This document shows, piece after piece, positions 22,407 through 34,009 of a stretch of DNA of 64,000 nt. Both the position numbers and the translations under genes were made by a program. Under the pieces are notes generated by a model. It did not search any database, had not been told where the DNA came from, and saw nothing but the letters and a program-made list of their open reading frames with translations. How positions within the stretch are numbered: the first letter of the stretch is position 1; each line of letters starts with the position of its first letter. This stretch comes from Morinoia aosen (Eukaryota; Arthropoda; Malacostraca; Amphipoda; Talitridae): positions 29,860,139 through 29,924,138 of the forward strand of contig CM059563.1 of the NCBI GenBank assembly GCA_030386875.1, written 5' to 3'.

Positions 22407-22675
22407 CACGTTCACTGCGTTTCCGCGGTTGTTAACGGTTGGTTTGGTTAGGTTGTAAGTAGCAGAATAGGGAAATCGATTTTACAGCTTGAATAAATTT
22501 TAATTCTTCCAGATGAATATGAAGAATTCAATTGCACGATAACACTTTATCTCGCATGATAACAATTATTTTGCAAAAACATGGCGAAACAGATAAAATG
22601 TCGTGCATTGATACCGGCACGTAATTGGGCAATTTACCTCTTGGTACATATGTGGCCCAATACGCAGTGAACGTG
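22407..22675. mobile_element. TTAA-type MITE, 269 bp, intact ends
   Basis: A perfect terminal inverted repeat CACGTTCACTGCGT / ACGCAGTGAACGTG is flanked on both sides by TTAA (22403-22406 and 22676-22679). This is the signature of a piggyBac-mobilised miniature element. The inside is non-coding. Its ends are closely related to those of families D and E, but its interior differs. Confidence 0.92.
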
Positions 22676-22679
22676 TTAA

Positions 22680-24416
22680 TAAATTAGATCTATAAGTTTA
22701 GATATGGACTGTGAAATACGGGGAATCTTTGCAAAGAAAAGCCAAAGAAGAGAAAGAGAGAAGAAGGCTTGAAAACGGAAAGAAGAGGGCACGAAAGACA
22801 ATTCCCGAACGCCTACCTAGAGCTGGGGTGCTTAACAGTACCTCACCTCAGGTCGCCAGTCTCCGTAACATAGGTAGGACATACACACCTTACTAACCTA
22901 AACCTAATACCCTTTGAATTAGCCAAACCATCTCACATCACACGTGTCATTCCATGATTTCTGCCAGACAAATCCCTAATGCCTGTCCTCAGCCCTCTGT
23001 TTAGTTAGATAAGCCATCTCGCATGTTATTCCAGTCAGAGAAATCACTCCACATCTAGCGTGCCATTCCTAAGTGCGAGTGGGCATGACGCAGCATTGTG
23101 CTTGTGTTTTATTCGTCCCAACCTACACCCGCAGCATCACTGGGCGAATTCCTCTCACCGTGAGCTGCTACAGGTGATGTATAGTCCCCTGCATCGCTAT
23201 ACTGAAGAGTGCGACGGAAACTCCATCGCAAATATGAGTGGCACGCAATGCTTCTCCCCCAGTAGCAAGTTCCTGAGTCCTAGCGGTTCGGAGAGAAGTT
23301 TTCGAGCTTCTTTTGTTGCGTTGATGAACGGTGGCGTCTCCGTGTGTTGGGGCGAGTGTTTTTGTGATATTTTGAGACCACTATGTGGATCACAACGTGA
23401 GGAACGAACAAGAGAGCGAAAGTAAAATGAACTTCGGTTCGCTCTCTGTGTATCGTGCTGTCGAAGATGTCCTTTATATGTATGATACTAGTGCTTGTCG
23501 CTCGCTTTGGAAACGAAATGTGATGTTGAGAGGGTGAGCAACTTTTCAAGGAGAGGAGGTTGCATGATCCCATAGTATCTGCACGTGCCGCACGTACTTC
23601 GGTAATGAACAACACCGTCCAGAAGAGATGCATTTCTATTTATACAGAGCTGGAAAAAAAATACGTTGTCAAACAATAGTCCATAATACCAAAATAGAAG
23701 TGCATTTTTAAAAATATTCGTCGCACGATACCATTAGAAGAAATCAATTGTACTGAATTATAGCAAATCAGAGTTTATTAGTTGTAATAGTAGTAAAGGT
23801 CATAATATTCATACCAGCCGTTAGATGTATTAGTGGTAGCATCCAGTAATGGTAAATATAGTAGAGCAGTAATCGAACTGCCATAGCTGGGATAAACTGA
23901 TGGCCGTTAACCCAGTGACGGCAATACTGCATACTCTGCTTTGCTTATCTTTTTTGCAGGGCCCTCCGAAAACTTCGGTATGATCATAAGTTCTGATATC
24001 GGTGCTGATAAGTTACGCGTGTCACAGTACGAACAGCCCGAGCTGCGTATGCACCACAAATTCAGACAAGCGACTAAGAAGCCTACGTAGGCAGAGTGCC
24101 TCGTGAAAATATACTTTTTGGTTACCTTGTCCCTTTGCATATTGTTTCGATGTAAGAGTTTATTGATACACGTTTAATGAGATAAGTGAAATGAGAGAAC
24201 ATTTAATTCAAGAAAATCGAATAGTATCATTATAGAAAACTTATTTGCACCTGAGACATCAACAAAAATTGCAGGAGAAATCATCAAAGGTTGAGTACAT
24301 TTATTTGCGACACCCTGTAGTACAAGCGACAGGTAAGGCCGCGAGCTATGGCTGCAGCTGCCTGCAGCTATTTCTTACTAAGATATTGTGTTATTTCTTA
24401 TTTCTTATGTTGTGTC
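22680..24416. other. No gene recognised
   Basis: Includes a 121-residue + frame (23060-23425) and a 117-residue minus frame (23280-23633), neither with a motif I recognise. Positions 22711-22800 are purine-rich and give a Lys/Arg/Glu-rich frame. No exon is supported. Confidence 0.4.
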
Positions 24417-24770
24417 CCCTCAGGGGGATACAATTATTGTATCTATGGGAACTAGCGCTCCCAGGGGGACAATGTGAGGGCCCGAGCTAAAGGTTAGGTA
24501 GGCTTTCTTTTGTTAAAATAGAATAGGTTTTTGTTGTGTTACGGACCATCTTTTTTCGGTTCACTGCTGTCCTGTTTTTCACCGCCTACTACTTTCTTCT
24601 TCAACTTTTTCTTGTTTCATGAACTTCTTTCTTAGCTTTCTGTTTCTGTGCCCTTTCTGCATAGATTCCACGTTCCCTTAACTCCATACTAAATGGTGCC
24701 TTCTTCCTTCCTCTCTTTACATCTCATTGTTGAGGATAGGGAGGCTTAAACTAACTAATAAACTAAACTT
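24417..24770 (+). repeat. Family A repeat, near full length
   Basis: It starts near CCCCTCAGGGGGATACAATT, runs through GAGGGCCCGAGCT, TTAGGTAGGCTTTCTTT, TTTTCGGTTCACTGCTGTCC, CACCTACTACTTTCTTCTTC-like sequence, ATTCCACGTTCCCTTAACTC, and ends GGGAGGCTTAAACTAACTAA. Copies share the 3' end but start at different points, as expected for a 5'-truncated retroposon (LINE 3' end or SINE). No protein is encoded. Confidence 0.8.
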
Positions 24771-24924
24771 CTTATGTTGTGTTGTTTCTCAGTGATGAAA
24801 TCTCGTGTGGGCACTTTTTAGAATTAAAGTCCTTATTCTCGGTGCCATGCTTAACCGAGCTTGACCTCCCGTGCTAATGATGGTTGGGCGAATTTTGTGC
24901 TGTGCAGTAAGTGGCTGATCTACG

Positions 24925-25535
24925 ATCTGCATTACAAAATTTTAGGTGCGTTGCAGGGCCATCCTCCACTTGCAGCCTATTGTGCCTGCAATTTGTGCGC
25001 AAAATTTTATGTGCACTACAGGGGCTTATGTTTGCAATTTGTATGCAATATTTTATGTGCGCTGCACACACCACCTGCATCCCATTATGCCTGCAATTTG
25101 TATGCAAAATTTTATGTGCGCTGCATACACCACCTGCATCCCATTGTGCCTGCAATTTGTATGCAAAATTTTGTGTGCGCTGCATACACCACCTGCATCC
25201 CATTGTGCCTGCAATTTGTATGCAAAATTTTGTGTGCGCTGCATACACCACCTGCATCCCATTGTGCCTGCAATTTGTATGCAAAATTTTGTGTGCGCTG
25301 CATACACCACCTGCATCCCATTGTGCTTGCAATTTGTATGCAAAATTTTGTGTGCGCTGCATACACCACCTGCATCCCATTGTGCCTGCAATTTGTATGC
25401 AAAATTTTGTGTGCGCTGCATACACCACCTGCATCCCATTGTGCCTGCAATTTGTATGCAAAATTTTGTGTGCGCTGCATACACCACCTGCATCCCATTG
25501 TGCCTGCAATTTGTATGCAAAATTTTATGCAAATG
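24925..25535. repeat. 59-bp tandem array, about 9 to 10 copies
   Basis: The homogenised core (about 25065-25530) repeats with exact 59-bp spacing and contains CCTGCAATTTGTATGCAAAA and GCGCTGCATACACCACCTG. Diverged copies lie to the left from about 24925. The unit has no stop triplet on either strand, and 59 is not a multiple of three, so all six frames are open across the array. The frames of 159 to 258 residues here are therefore not evidence of genes. Confidence 0.96.
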
Positions 25536-25739
25536 GCTAACAGCGAGCCAAATGTGAGTCGTTCAGTTACAAGTCTGTCCAAATTTTCATCTATCTCTAA
25601 TGGAGGCACATTCCATAAATTCAAGATTGATGAATAATTCAAGATGAAGACGGATTCAAAATAAATAATTCCTAAGCCTGTCAATAAGCAATTACGAACG
25701 CTACTTTTCTTGTCTGGGAAAGAATGGATCTATGACTCA

Positions 25740-26305
25740 TTTTTTTGTTCAGTCGAGTTCTTTTTTGTTCAGTTAAGTTCTCTTTTGTTCATTCGAGTTC
25801 TTTTTTGTTCACTCGAGTTCTTTTTTGTTCACTCGAGTTCTTTTTTGTTCAGTCGAGTTCTTTTTTGTTCAGTTAAGTTCTTTTTTTGTTCAGTTAAGTT
25901 CTATTTTGTTCATTCGAGTTCTTTTTTGTTCACTCGAGTTCTTTTTTGTTCACTCGAGTTCTTTTTTGTTCACTCGAGTTCTTTTTTGTTCACTCGAGTT
26001 CTTTTTTGTTCAGTCGAGTTCTTTTTTGTTCAGTTAAGTTCTTTTTTTGTTCAGTTGAGTTCTCTTTTGTTCATTCGAGTTTTCTTTTGTTCATTCGAGT
26101 TTTCTTTTGTTCATTCGAGTTCTCTTTTGTTCATTCGAGTTCTTTTTTGTTCACTCGAGTTCTTTTTTGTTCACTCGAGTTCTTTTTTGTTCAATCGAAC
26201 TCTTTTTTATTCAGTCGAGTTATTTTTTGTTCAGTCGAGTTATTTTTTGTTCAGTTGAGTTATTTTTTGTTCAGTTTAGTTCTTCTTTATTAAGTCGAGT
26301 TTTTC
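25740..26305. repeat. 20-bp T-rich minisatellite, about 28 copies
   Basis: The unit is TTTTTTGTTCANTCGAGTTC, often containing CTCGAG. Variants include CAGTTAAG, CATTCGAG and one-base length changes. All + frames are open (SSFLFTRVLFCSLEFFFV), an artefact of the unit. A GC-rich segment (26310-26420) follows directly on the right. Confidence 0.95.
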
Positions 26306-27668
26306 ATTCAGCTGAACCAAGCGAGCCTCCCGGAACGCGTCGCCTGTTCCTGGAAGCGGCTCTCATCTCGGAACTTGGGCTCCGTCCGCTGAACTGGCCA
26401 CCGACGGGGTCCTTCTCTGGAATTTACCCTAATTCATTTGCCTTGTTGAGGTTGCGTGATGGCAGTAACTCCTCCTTTTTCTTTATGCTTCACATCAGCC
26501 CTTCATTATTTTCCTTCCCGTGATTTTTTCCTGTATATTCAGTATATTCTTCATTAATTCTGTTCCACCGTGCATCATTTTACGAACGCTGATTCGTTCT
26601 TTTACTTATTCATTTTTCTGTTCTGTGGTCAATTTTTACCAATTTATTTATCTTCAGTAAATATTTGCATACATATTTGATCACTATTTATTCCATTGTG
26701 GTTTTCTCACCGTCATTCACTTAACCATCTAATATTCTAGCTTCGTAAGTTCAGCCAATATTTGGTCCATTATTTACTATAACTTCTCATGACTTATTCT
26801 CATTTTCACGATTAAAAGAAATAGTTTTGTAATTCTAAACGCAGTAATTATTTCGCTAGTTTTATGTTCACTCATTTAACTTCGTTTTGTTCTTTGTTCT
26901 TTACTCATTCGTTAGCCTATCTTTGGTTTAAAGTTGAGTAAATCTTCCGTCTTCTACAACGCCTCATTTCTGATTACTTACTTGATTCACTCGTTTCTTC
27001 TCATTTCGTTGATTTTTTGATAACAAAACTATTAGACATATTGTAAGATAACAAAACTATTGATAACAAAATGATAACAAAACTATTGATAACAAAATGA
27101 TAACAAAACTATTAGACATGTTGTAAGATAAATTAGCTGAAAACTTAGACGCTCGTTTGCACAATTTAGTTTAGTTAATTATCGCTTAGAAATAAGCTTC
27201 AACCCTCAGTTTCGACAGCATTCAAAACATTTGGGGGAAAACATTGGAAAATCCGCGTGCACTGACATGCAACCGGCTGGTTGTTTGTCTGACATTTGTT
27301 AACAGTATCGATTGAAGTCCAATTATGAAGTGATGGTCATTCCACGAATATAGTAAACTTCTTAGAACATTTTTACAACGTTGCCAAAACTTATTTGATG
27401 ACCCAGTGCATTTCTTATAGACATGTATTGTTTTAAAAATATTGAGGTATCTTCAGGCCTAGCACACCTGCTATGCTCGGCCCATCAGTAAAACTTAATC
27501 AACAAGAACAAAACGCAAAGTTGCCACTGCACTGGAGCGCGCTCGAAATACTTGCTTACGTGAATGTATGAACAAAGGAAAAATGATTGATAAATAAACT
27601 ACAGATTCAGAATTTCCAGCAAGTCTCGTTTCCCCACCTCGGATGGAAATGATAAACGAATAAAAAAG
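26306..27668. other. No gene recognised
   Basis: A GC-rich patch at 26310-26420 gives way to AT-rich DNA. A small direct repeat of GATAACAAAACTATT and TAGACATRTTGTAAGATAA lies at 27017-27131. Confidence 0.4.
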
Positions 27669-28150
27669 TTTGCCATTTTCAGGAAGTATTGTTTCTCCCC
27701 AAGGACGAAACTAATAAACAAACCAACAAGTTCATCATTATCAAAATGTGTTGTTTCTCCCAGAAGGACGAAACTAATAAACCAATCAACAAGTTCACCA
27801 TTATCAAAAAGTATTGTGTCTCCCCCAAGGACGAAACTAATAAACAAACCAACAAGTTCACCATTATCAAAAAGTATTGCTTCTCCCCCAAGGACGAAAC
27901 TAATAAATAAATCAACAAGTTCACCATTATCAAAAAGTATTGTTTCTCCACCAAGGACGAAACTAATAAACAAATCAACAAGTTCATCATTATCAAAAAG
28001 TATTGTTTCTCCACCAAGGACGAAACTAATAGAGAAATGAACCAGTTCACCATTTTCAAGAAGTTTTTCCCACCAAGGACGAATCTAATAGACAAATGAT
28101 CAAGTTCACCATTTTCATCAATTTCCGTTGCCCACCAATTAAGGATGAAA
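27669..28150. repeat. 63-bp tandem array, about 7.5 copies
   Basis: Units contain AAGGACGAAACTAATAAACA, AAGTTCACCATTATCAAAAA and GTATTGTTTCTCC. Because 63 is a multiple of three, open frames keep a 21-residue period (minus-strand FISFVLGGE...LFDNGELV). Two minus frames and two + frames are open at once and there is no start context or homology, so I treat it as a minisatellite. Confidence 0.92.
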
Positions 28151-28685
28151 CAGTTCACGTGAAGGCTAGGCGAGTTCTGTTCCGCTGCTTTTAGCGCTGC
28201 CCATGCAGCTACAGAAATGTTTTATACTTGCTATCCTGTAAATAAAATTGCGACTGAAAGTTAGTGAACTAGATTTTATCTGCGGAGTCCTATTTCAGTG
28301 AGGGCTGTAGCCTAGCTCCGCTGCAAAACTTTATACTCGTTTATTTCATTTCAGAATACGGTGGTGAGCTTGGGCAAGGTTTTCCAGGTGTTTTCATGGG
28401 TTCTATTTCTATACCGCTTAGAAGGCATGGACGAAAAATCTAGCTCGTTATTTTACAATAGCTTCTACCAATAGCACGCGGACAACTCTAGCAAGGCTGG
28501 AACATAAGACACAACGCACTAACGAATGCGGTATCTAAGGGCTGCAAGTTGGAACTTTCGTGTTCAGTTTTAAATTAGATTTCCAAAGCCCTTATTCCTT
28601 GTTCGATAAGAGCTTGCGTTGCAGAACAAGTTGGCCCATCAGAAATTGGCAGTGATATGTGCAAAGAAAATTACAAAAGCATCAA
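28151..28685. other. No gene recognised
   Basis: No supported coding region or repeat end. It may include the upstream, unrecognisable part of the mariner-type element that follows. Confidence 0.35.
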
Positions 28686-28689
28686 GTGC

Positions 28690-29275
28690 TAACTTGCTGG
28701 AGTGTCATGTTGTCCATTTATGTCGGTCTAGAGCATATTGTTGTTCAAGAAGTCCGTAGAGCAAAAGATGTATAAACGTTTTGTTCTGCTGATGTTCCCG
28801 TGAATTCTATGAAGTCCACTGTAATTAATTTGTCCCGGTTAAGTTTGCACCGTAGTTTTAATGCTAGGAAAATTCCAAAAGAAAAATTTAATACACCTCT
28901 TTCAAAGCTTTGAAATTTTTCTATACGTGGCAGACAGCCGTGCGTGATGAAGCGTATAGAGAGCTTCATGCGTTAGCCGTAGAGAACGTTTGACAAAATG
29001 GTGATTCTAATGTGACAGTCTTTCCTGATTTATCGCTTTGTGATTTCCTTTTGTGGGAGTATCTCCAGTCCCCGGTGCGCATGAGAACAAACTCCACGCT
29101 ATTGAAAAGCTATAAGTAGTATCCATACGTCGCCAACTCCAACGTTGGTCAGATGAAATGTTGCAGAGAAATAATGATAAAATGTTGCACAACCATGAAG
29201 TACGAGTCAGAATTTACATCCAACAGGAAAGACGTCATCTGACAGACATATCTTTCTGAAACCAATGAATGTACG
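28690..29275 (+). pseudogene. mariner/Tc1-superfamily transposase remnant
   Basis: The + strand near 29015-29125 reads FPDLSLCDFLLWEYLQSPVR, matching the SPDL-x-x-CDFFLWGYLK-type motif around the third catalytic acidic residue (PDL-x-x-x-D) of mariner/IS630-like transposases. Further on (about 29130-29260) another frame gives RWSDEMLQRNN and RVRIYIQQERRHLTDISF, resembling the end of these proteins (EMLQ...CIQQ.GRHLTD). Several stops and frame changes interrupt it, so it is inactive. The N-terminal helix-turn-helix part is not recognisable and terminal repeats were not identified. Family knowledge: DDE cut-and-paste transposase. Confidence 0.75.
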
Positions 29276-29506
29276 TCAATTCCGAAAATTTGTTAAAATA
29301 CATTTTACTTAAATAAATACATTAAAAAATACATTTTACTTTTGGGTTCTGAAAATAGTGCGTTTGCTCTACCCCACCCTTTACTCGAGTTGCTCACAAG
29401 CGAGTTGCTCACAACGCGGATTCTGTTTTGTTTATAAGTTAAATCCAATGAGTAAGAACATGCATAAGTTTGCTTATCGTTTTCAGCTCTGCCGTTTTAG
29501 GGTGAA

Positions 29507-29718
29507 CACGTTAACTGCGTCGGGCTGAACTGATGTTCCATATTAATTCAACTCAAATTGGAGTTTATTTAAGAGATCAATTATGAAAATAAAGAAAATC
29601 AAACAGATCTTCCCTTCACTTAGTTTCCTTCAGTATTTATGAAAATGGAGTTTTGGACGGTAGGTCGGTCAGAAGTATTTTGAAAATTCCCTCAGTGTGT
29701 TCCTTCGCAGGAAACGTG
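29507..29718 (+). mobile_element. TTAA-type MITE, family D/E
   Basis: The left end CACGTTAACTGCGTCGGG and the right end (reverse complement CACGTTTCCTGCGAAGG) are imperfect inverted repeats. Flanks TGAA and TCAA resemble decayed TTAA duplications. The internal word ATTCAACTCAAATT lies at the same distance from the left end as in the copies at 17552 and 37831. Non-coding. Confidence 0.72.
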
Positions 29719-30082
29719 TCAAGTAAGAGGCGTAGCAGCTGGTAATTAGACGCGTTCAAAGTCTCGCCAGCCACGACTGTCACAGTTCACCATTGCTCTG
29801 TCGGCGCTGCTTGCGGCTCAACAAAAATGTCGCCACCACAATTAACGAGATTAGGTCTCTGTTTCGTTCGTGCGTAACTTAAAATCTAGATATCATTTTC
29901 CTCATTAGTTGGTTTCGGTGAAGGAAAAGGCGAACGGAATTCATTTCTATTACTTTACTTAAGATAGAGTTCCCATTTTCCATTGAGTCGTTCACGTTAT
30001 ACTCAATCCTTTGCCGCTTTTTTCCTAGAGAGTTGCATGTCTTTGAACTTACCTTTATATTTTACGCTCTATTTTCTTTCAT

Positions 30083-31095
30083 GCTTTCCGTGTTGATTGC
30101 GACTTCCGTGATAATTAGGACTTCCGTGTTGATTGCGACTTCCGTGATAATAAGGACTTCCGTGTTGATTGCGACTTCCGTGATAATAAGGACTTCCGTG
30201 TTGATTGCGACTTCCGTGATAATAAGGACTTCCGTGTTGATTGCGACTTCCGTGATAATTAGGACTTCCGTGTTGATTGCGACTTCCGTGATAATTAGGA
30301 CTTCCGTGTTGATTGCGACTTCCGTGATAATTAGGACTTCCGTGTTGATTGCGACTTCCGTGATAATAAGGACTTCCGTGTTGATTGCGACTTCCGTGAT
30401 AATTAGGACTTCCGTGTTGATTGCGACTTCCGTGATAATTAGGACTTCCGTGTTGATTGCGACTTCCGTGATAATTAGGACTTCCGTGTTGATTGCGACT
30501 TCCGTGATAATTAGGACTTCCGTGTTGATTGCGACTTCCGTGATAATAAGGACTTCCGTGTTGATTGCGACTTCCGTGATAATTAGGACTTCCGTGTTGA
30601 TTGCGACTTCCGTGATAATTAGGACTTCCGTGTTGATTGCGACTTCCGTGATAATAAGGACTTCCGTGTTGATTGCGACTTCCGTGATAATTAGGACTTC
30701 CGTGTTGATTGCGACTTCCGTGATAATTAGGACTTCCGTGTTGATTGCGACTTCCGTGATAATTAGGACTTCCGTGTTGATTGCGACTTCCGTGATAATT
30801 AGGACTTCCGTGTTGATAGCGACTTCCGTGATAATTAGAACTTCCGTGTTGATTGCGACTTCCGTGCTAGTTGGGAATTCTGTGCTTGTTGAGACTTACG
30901 TGCTAATTGGAGCTTCCGTGCTAATTGGGACTTCCGTGCTAATAAGACTTCCGTGCTAATTGGGACTTCGGTGCTAATTGGGATTTTCGTGCTAATTAAA
31001 AATTTGGCGCTGATCGGACATTCCGTGCTAATTGGAAATTCCATACTAATTGGAAATTCCGTGCTAATTGGGACGTCCGTGCTTATGAGGCACCT
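30083..31095 (+). repeat. 18/36-bp minisatellite, about 22 36-mers then 18-mers
   Basis: The 36-bp unit is two related 18-mers, CTTCCGTGTTGATTGCGA and CTTCCGTGATAATWAGGA. It is nearly invariant from 30083 to about 30870. Diverged single 18-mers (CTTCCGTGCTAATTGGGA) continue to 31095. The + frame 30033-30959 (308 residues) reads SVLIATSVIIRT repeats. The frame is kept because 18 is divisible by three; near 30945 a one-base-short unit shifts it. There are no flanking splice or promoter signals I can support. Confidence 0.95.
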
Positions 31096-31099
31096 CGCA

Positions 31100-32875
31100 C
31101 ATTCCGGAAGTACTCGGAGACTTGTTTTTACAAAGAACGCATCTCCTTTAGTCGATCATGAGGAGTGACTTATTGATCTGTCCCACAACACGGTACTCTG
31201 CACTGCTGCGGCCAGGTCACCAGCGCAGGGCGAGTGTGAGCCCCCATCGCGTCGCCTGCTGCTGCTGTGGTCGTCTTCCACTTGAAAATTAATCTTCTCT
31301 ATGGGAAATTAATGCCAGAAATCTGTTTGGATCTGGCCAGAGACGCTGCAAGTTTGCCCGCTGAGAGAGAAAAAGACGCAGGTTATGCGTTTTATTTTGT
31401 TAAGAAGACATGAAAGGGTTGTGGCCTTGAGACTGTAGGTGAAGCGAGAAATAGGCTGGCGCTTGGACTTGAAAGTTCTAGGTTGGTCTACAAAAACAGT
31501 GCATTAAGTGCGTGTGTGTGAGTTAAAGCCAAAGAATTCGAATTTTCTCATGGCACTACACATAAAAAGTGTGTTACCAGGAAGAACTCTTTCCCATTCT
31601 CTTCATATTTTTATACAATTTTTTTTTTAATATTTCTAAAGTCAAAGTGAACTGATGTTTTGAGAACCGTTTTGTTATTCCCGTGAAATTGATTCAAATT
31701 GGAAATCTTTGGAATTTATGGAATTGGAAATCTTTTTTAAATCTTTCCTAAATATATTCAGACAGGCGTTTCTAAACGCAGCATTACAGAAAGAAGAAAT
31801 GGAGACTGATATATAGAGCGAATTTATTTTTCCTCTCTGGCGAGTAACAAGTGAAATCATTCATCCAAACTAAATTATTCATACATCAATATGACCAACC
31901 GCTGAGGCCACAAGTATTTTGCATGAATAAATGCAGGGACAAGAGGACATTAAATATTTTATTTCCTCTTGTGGAATATTCCTGCAGTAAAAATTAAATT
32001 TGAGACAGATATTTTAAATATTTTTTACGTGCGCCTTCATCTCATGAACTTACAGCGTCGTCAGAGATGCAGCGAAAAAATATCACTACGTGCATCACAG
32101 CTTTCAAAGTAATTTTTTTTCTTTGTTGAATACATATATTAGAATAATATATTATTGAATTCTAAACTTTTGAGCTAAGAAGTTCATGGAACAATCCCTC
32201 CCGATTTCGTTGTTTCATTTGAACTTCTTTCTCATTTTTCAAAAGTTTTGAAAGGTTTTCAGTTTCTTGACTGATTTTTTGTTCATAACTCTGCTCGAGC
32301 TGTGTTATAAAGTTTCGGACGTTGTAGAACACAGTTGTTGAAAATATCACACAGTGAAGCATTGATTATACACAACAATCATAACTGAATCGGAAAATAA
32401 TTGTTTTTCTAACATGCTCGTCCAAAAGCGCAATGTATAAACAAATAAAACGAAATTTAATTGAGCTTCATGTTCTTTACCACGGTTGAAAAATTAAAAT
32501 AAATTAACCATACCTAAACAACCAAATTAACCATACCTAAACATGTATATAACCAGCCCATTATATGTGGTTTGGATACATTTTAAGACCACCCCATGAC
32601 TTACGAGAAAGATTGACCAGTCTTGTCAGAGCCATGCTACCACCATTTATCGAACAATTTTAGATGCACCTTAAATATTCCTTAACACAAATATGTGCAC
32701 GACGTGGGAGAAAACGCAAAAATACTGTAAAGGCTTGTAATTTTATTTTCGCAAATACAATGCTAAACTTTTCCACTTTTTATCGAGCGCATGCGTCGTT
32801 GGCTGGCCACACCTCGTATGAAACATCACTGATGTGAACTAGGCCATTCTTGAATTAAGCTGTCAAATGCTGAAC
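31100..32875. other. No gene recognised
   Basis: A GC-rich patch at about 31175-31275 follows the minisatellite, then AT-rich DNA with no supported exon. A minus frame at 32162-32362 (EQSYEQKISQETENLSKLLK) looks coiled-coil-like but has no other support. Confidence 0.4.
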
Positions 32876-33128
32876 GTACGATTTGTAGAATCAAAGATCC
32901 ATGTATACGTGATACCCGTATTGATAATGGATTTTCTCCTAGTGTTTACAGAGCCTAGACGTTGAGATTTTTAGAATCTATAATCCATGTAGACATGATG
33001 CCCGAACTGATGGTGGATATTCATAGAGCACAATCATTGCGATATTTAGAGTCGGTAATCCATATGGACATGATACTTGGATTGGAATGGATTTCCACGT
33101 AGTGTTTACGGAGCCCAATCATTGCGAG
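32876..33128. repeat. Diverged tandem repeat of about 85 bp, three units
   Basis: Three units share GATTTKTAGAATC, ATCCATGTAGACATGATRC, TTGATAATGGAT-like and GTGTTTACRGAGCC words in the same order. The second unit is the most degraded. Confidence 0.7.
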
Positions 33129-33894
33129 ACGCGGACAAACGTGCTGCAGTCGAGACAAATTGCTACTGAAGACCATTAGTATTCGTCACTTTTCTCATTC
33201 CGCTTTCTGTAGAAACTGATCATTTGCTGCTGCTCCAGTTCAGTTAGTTCAAGTTAACGATTCAACAATTTTCCAATGCGCGTTTCATTGGTATCAATGC
33301 GAGTTGCTCATTCAAATGACGCATCTTACAACCAACGAGTTTCGAATTTTATCTCCGATTCTAAAGCAAACGCCTCTAAATTTTTTCCGAGTTATTTAGT
33401 TTTCATGGAATTTCAAAAATGGTGATTCGGTGAACTGCAGTTCTTTTCACCCGAAATACAAAAGCACCCGGCCGTAATTACCACAAAGAGGCAGACACAA
33501 GCCATAGAACAAGTTCTCATTAAAGACAGCTGCCTCTGGTCACAATCAATACGATGCTACGAGGCGAAGATTGACGATCATTCAGTCACCAGCTGTAGTG
33601 ACGAAGGCACTAGCACCACACCCAGCTCTTTTAAGCCTTGCGGTCAAGGATAATTTTAATGACACAGCCGATCAATTTGTCAATGTTGTCGCCGTACCGT
33701 TACTGCATGGTTTTATAATTTTCTTTCAGAGCTAAACTCAAATCGAACTTTTGGCTATTCAGTGTTCATACATTCCTTGACATCTCACATTCAATTTTCT
33801 TCACATTTTCATATTTTCTTTTTAATTCTTCCTTGCTATCTCACATTTATTTTTTCTTCGTTATTTCATTTTTTATGACTGCGATCGTTCACAG

Positions 33895-34009
33895 GATCCA
33901 AAGCCTGGGTCTCAGCATGACCTGCTAGCGTCAGTTGACGAGACCGTCGTATTTCGTAATACCTCACCGCAGGATAGTGCACACGATGGTTCTCTTACAA
34001 AGTGTAGTT
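33895..34009 (+). CDS. Candidate orphan exon (weak)
   Basis: A long pyrimidine-rich tract (33780-33885) is followed by GATCGTTCACAG|GATCC, a good acceptor. The segment ends TGTAGTT|GTGAGTAA, a strong donor. Only one frame is open through the 115 bp; it begins DPKPGSQHDLLASVDETVVF and continues RNTSPQDSAHDGSLTKCS. I recognise no family. With this frame it ends in phase 1, which does not fit the phase-0 start of the R7BP-like exon at 49338, so it is not directly joined to it. It may be a chance arrangement, since a similar pyrimidine tract recurs at 34975-35135. Confidence 0.22.

Noticed and set aside
22041-22458. Val/Gly/Cys-rich proteins on + and Thr/Pro/His-rich proteins on minus
   Set aside because: Translations of the 17-bp GT-rich minisatellite and the hAT terminus.
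24417-24770. Family A as a solo LTR
   Set aside because: Copies start at different points, lack TG...CA ends and end in a short repeat tail, which fits a non-LTR retroposon rather than an LTR.
24861-25684. Six overlapping frames of 159 to 258 residues
   Set aside because: All are produced by the 59-bp unit, which has no stop on either strand.
27599-28158. Minus-strand protein with 21-residue repeats
   Set aside because: The 63-bp unit is a multiple of three, so the frame survives automatically; a second minus frame and two + frames are open too.
30033-30959. 308-residue open frame as a real gene
   Set aside because: It is almost all 18/36-bp minisatellite whose unit length is a multiple of three. 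There is no supporting splice site, homology or codon signal, so it is kept only as a speculative finding.
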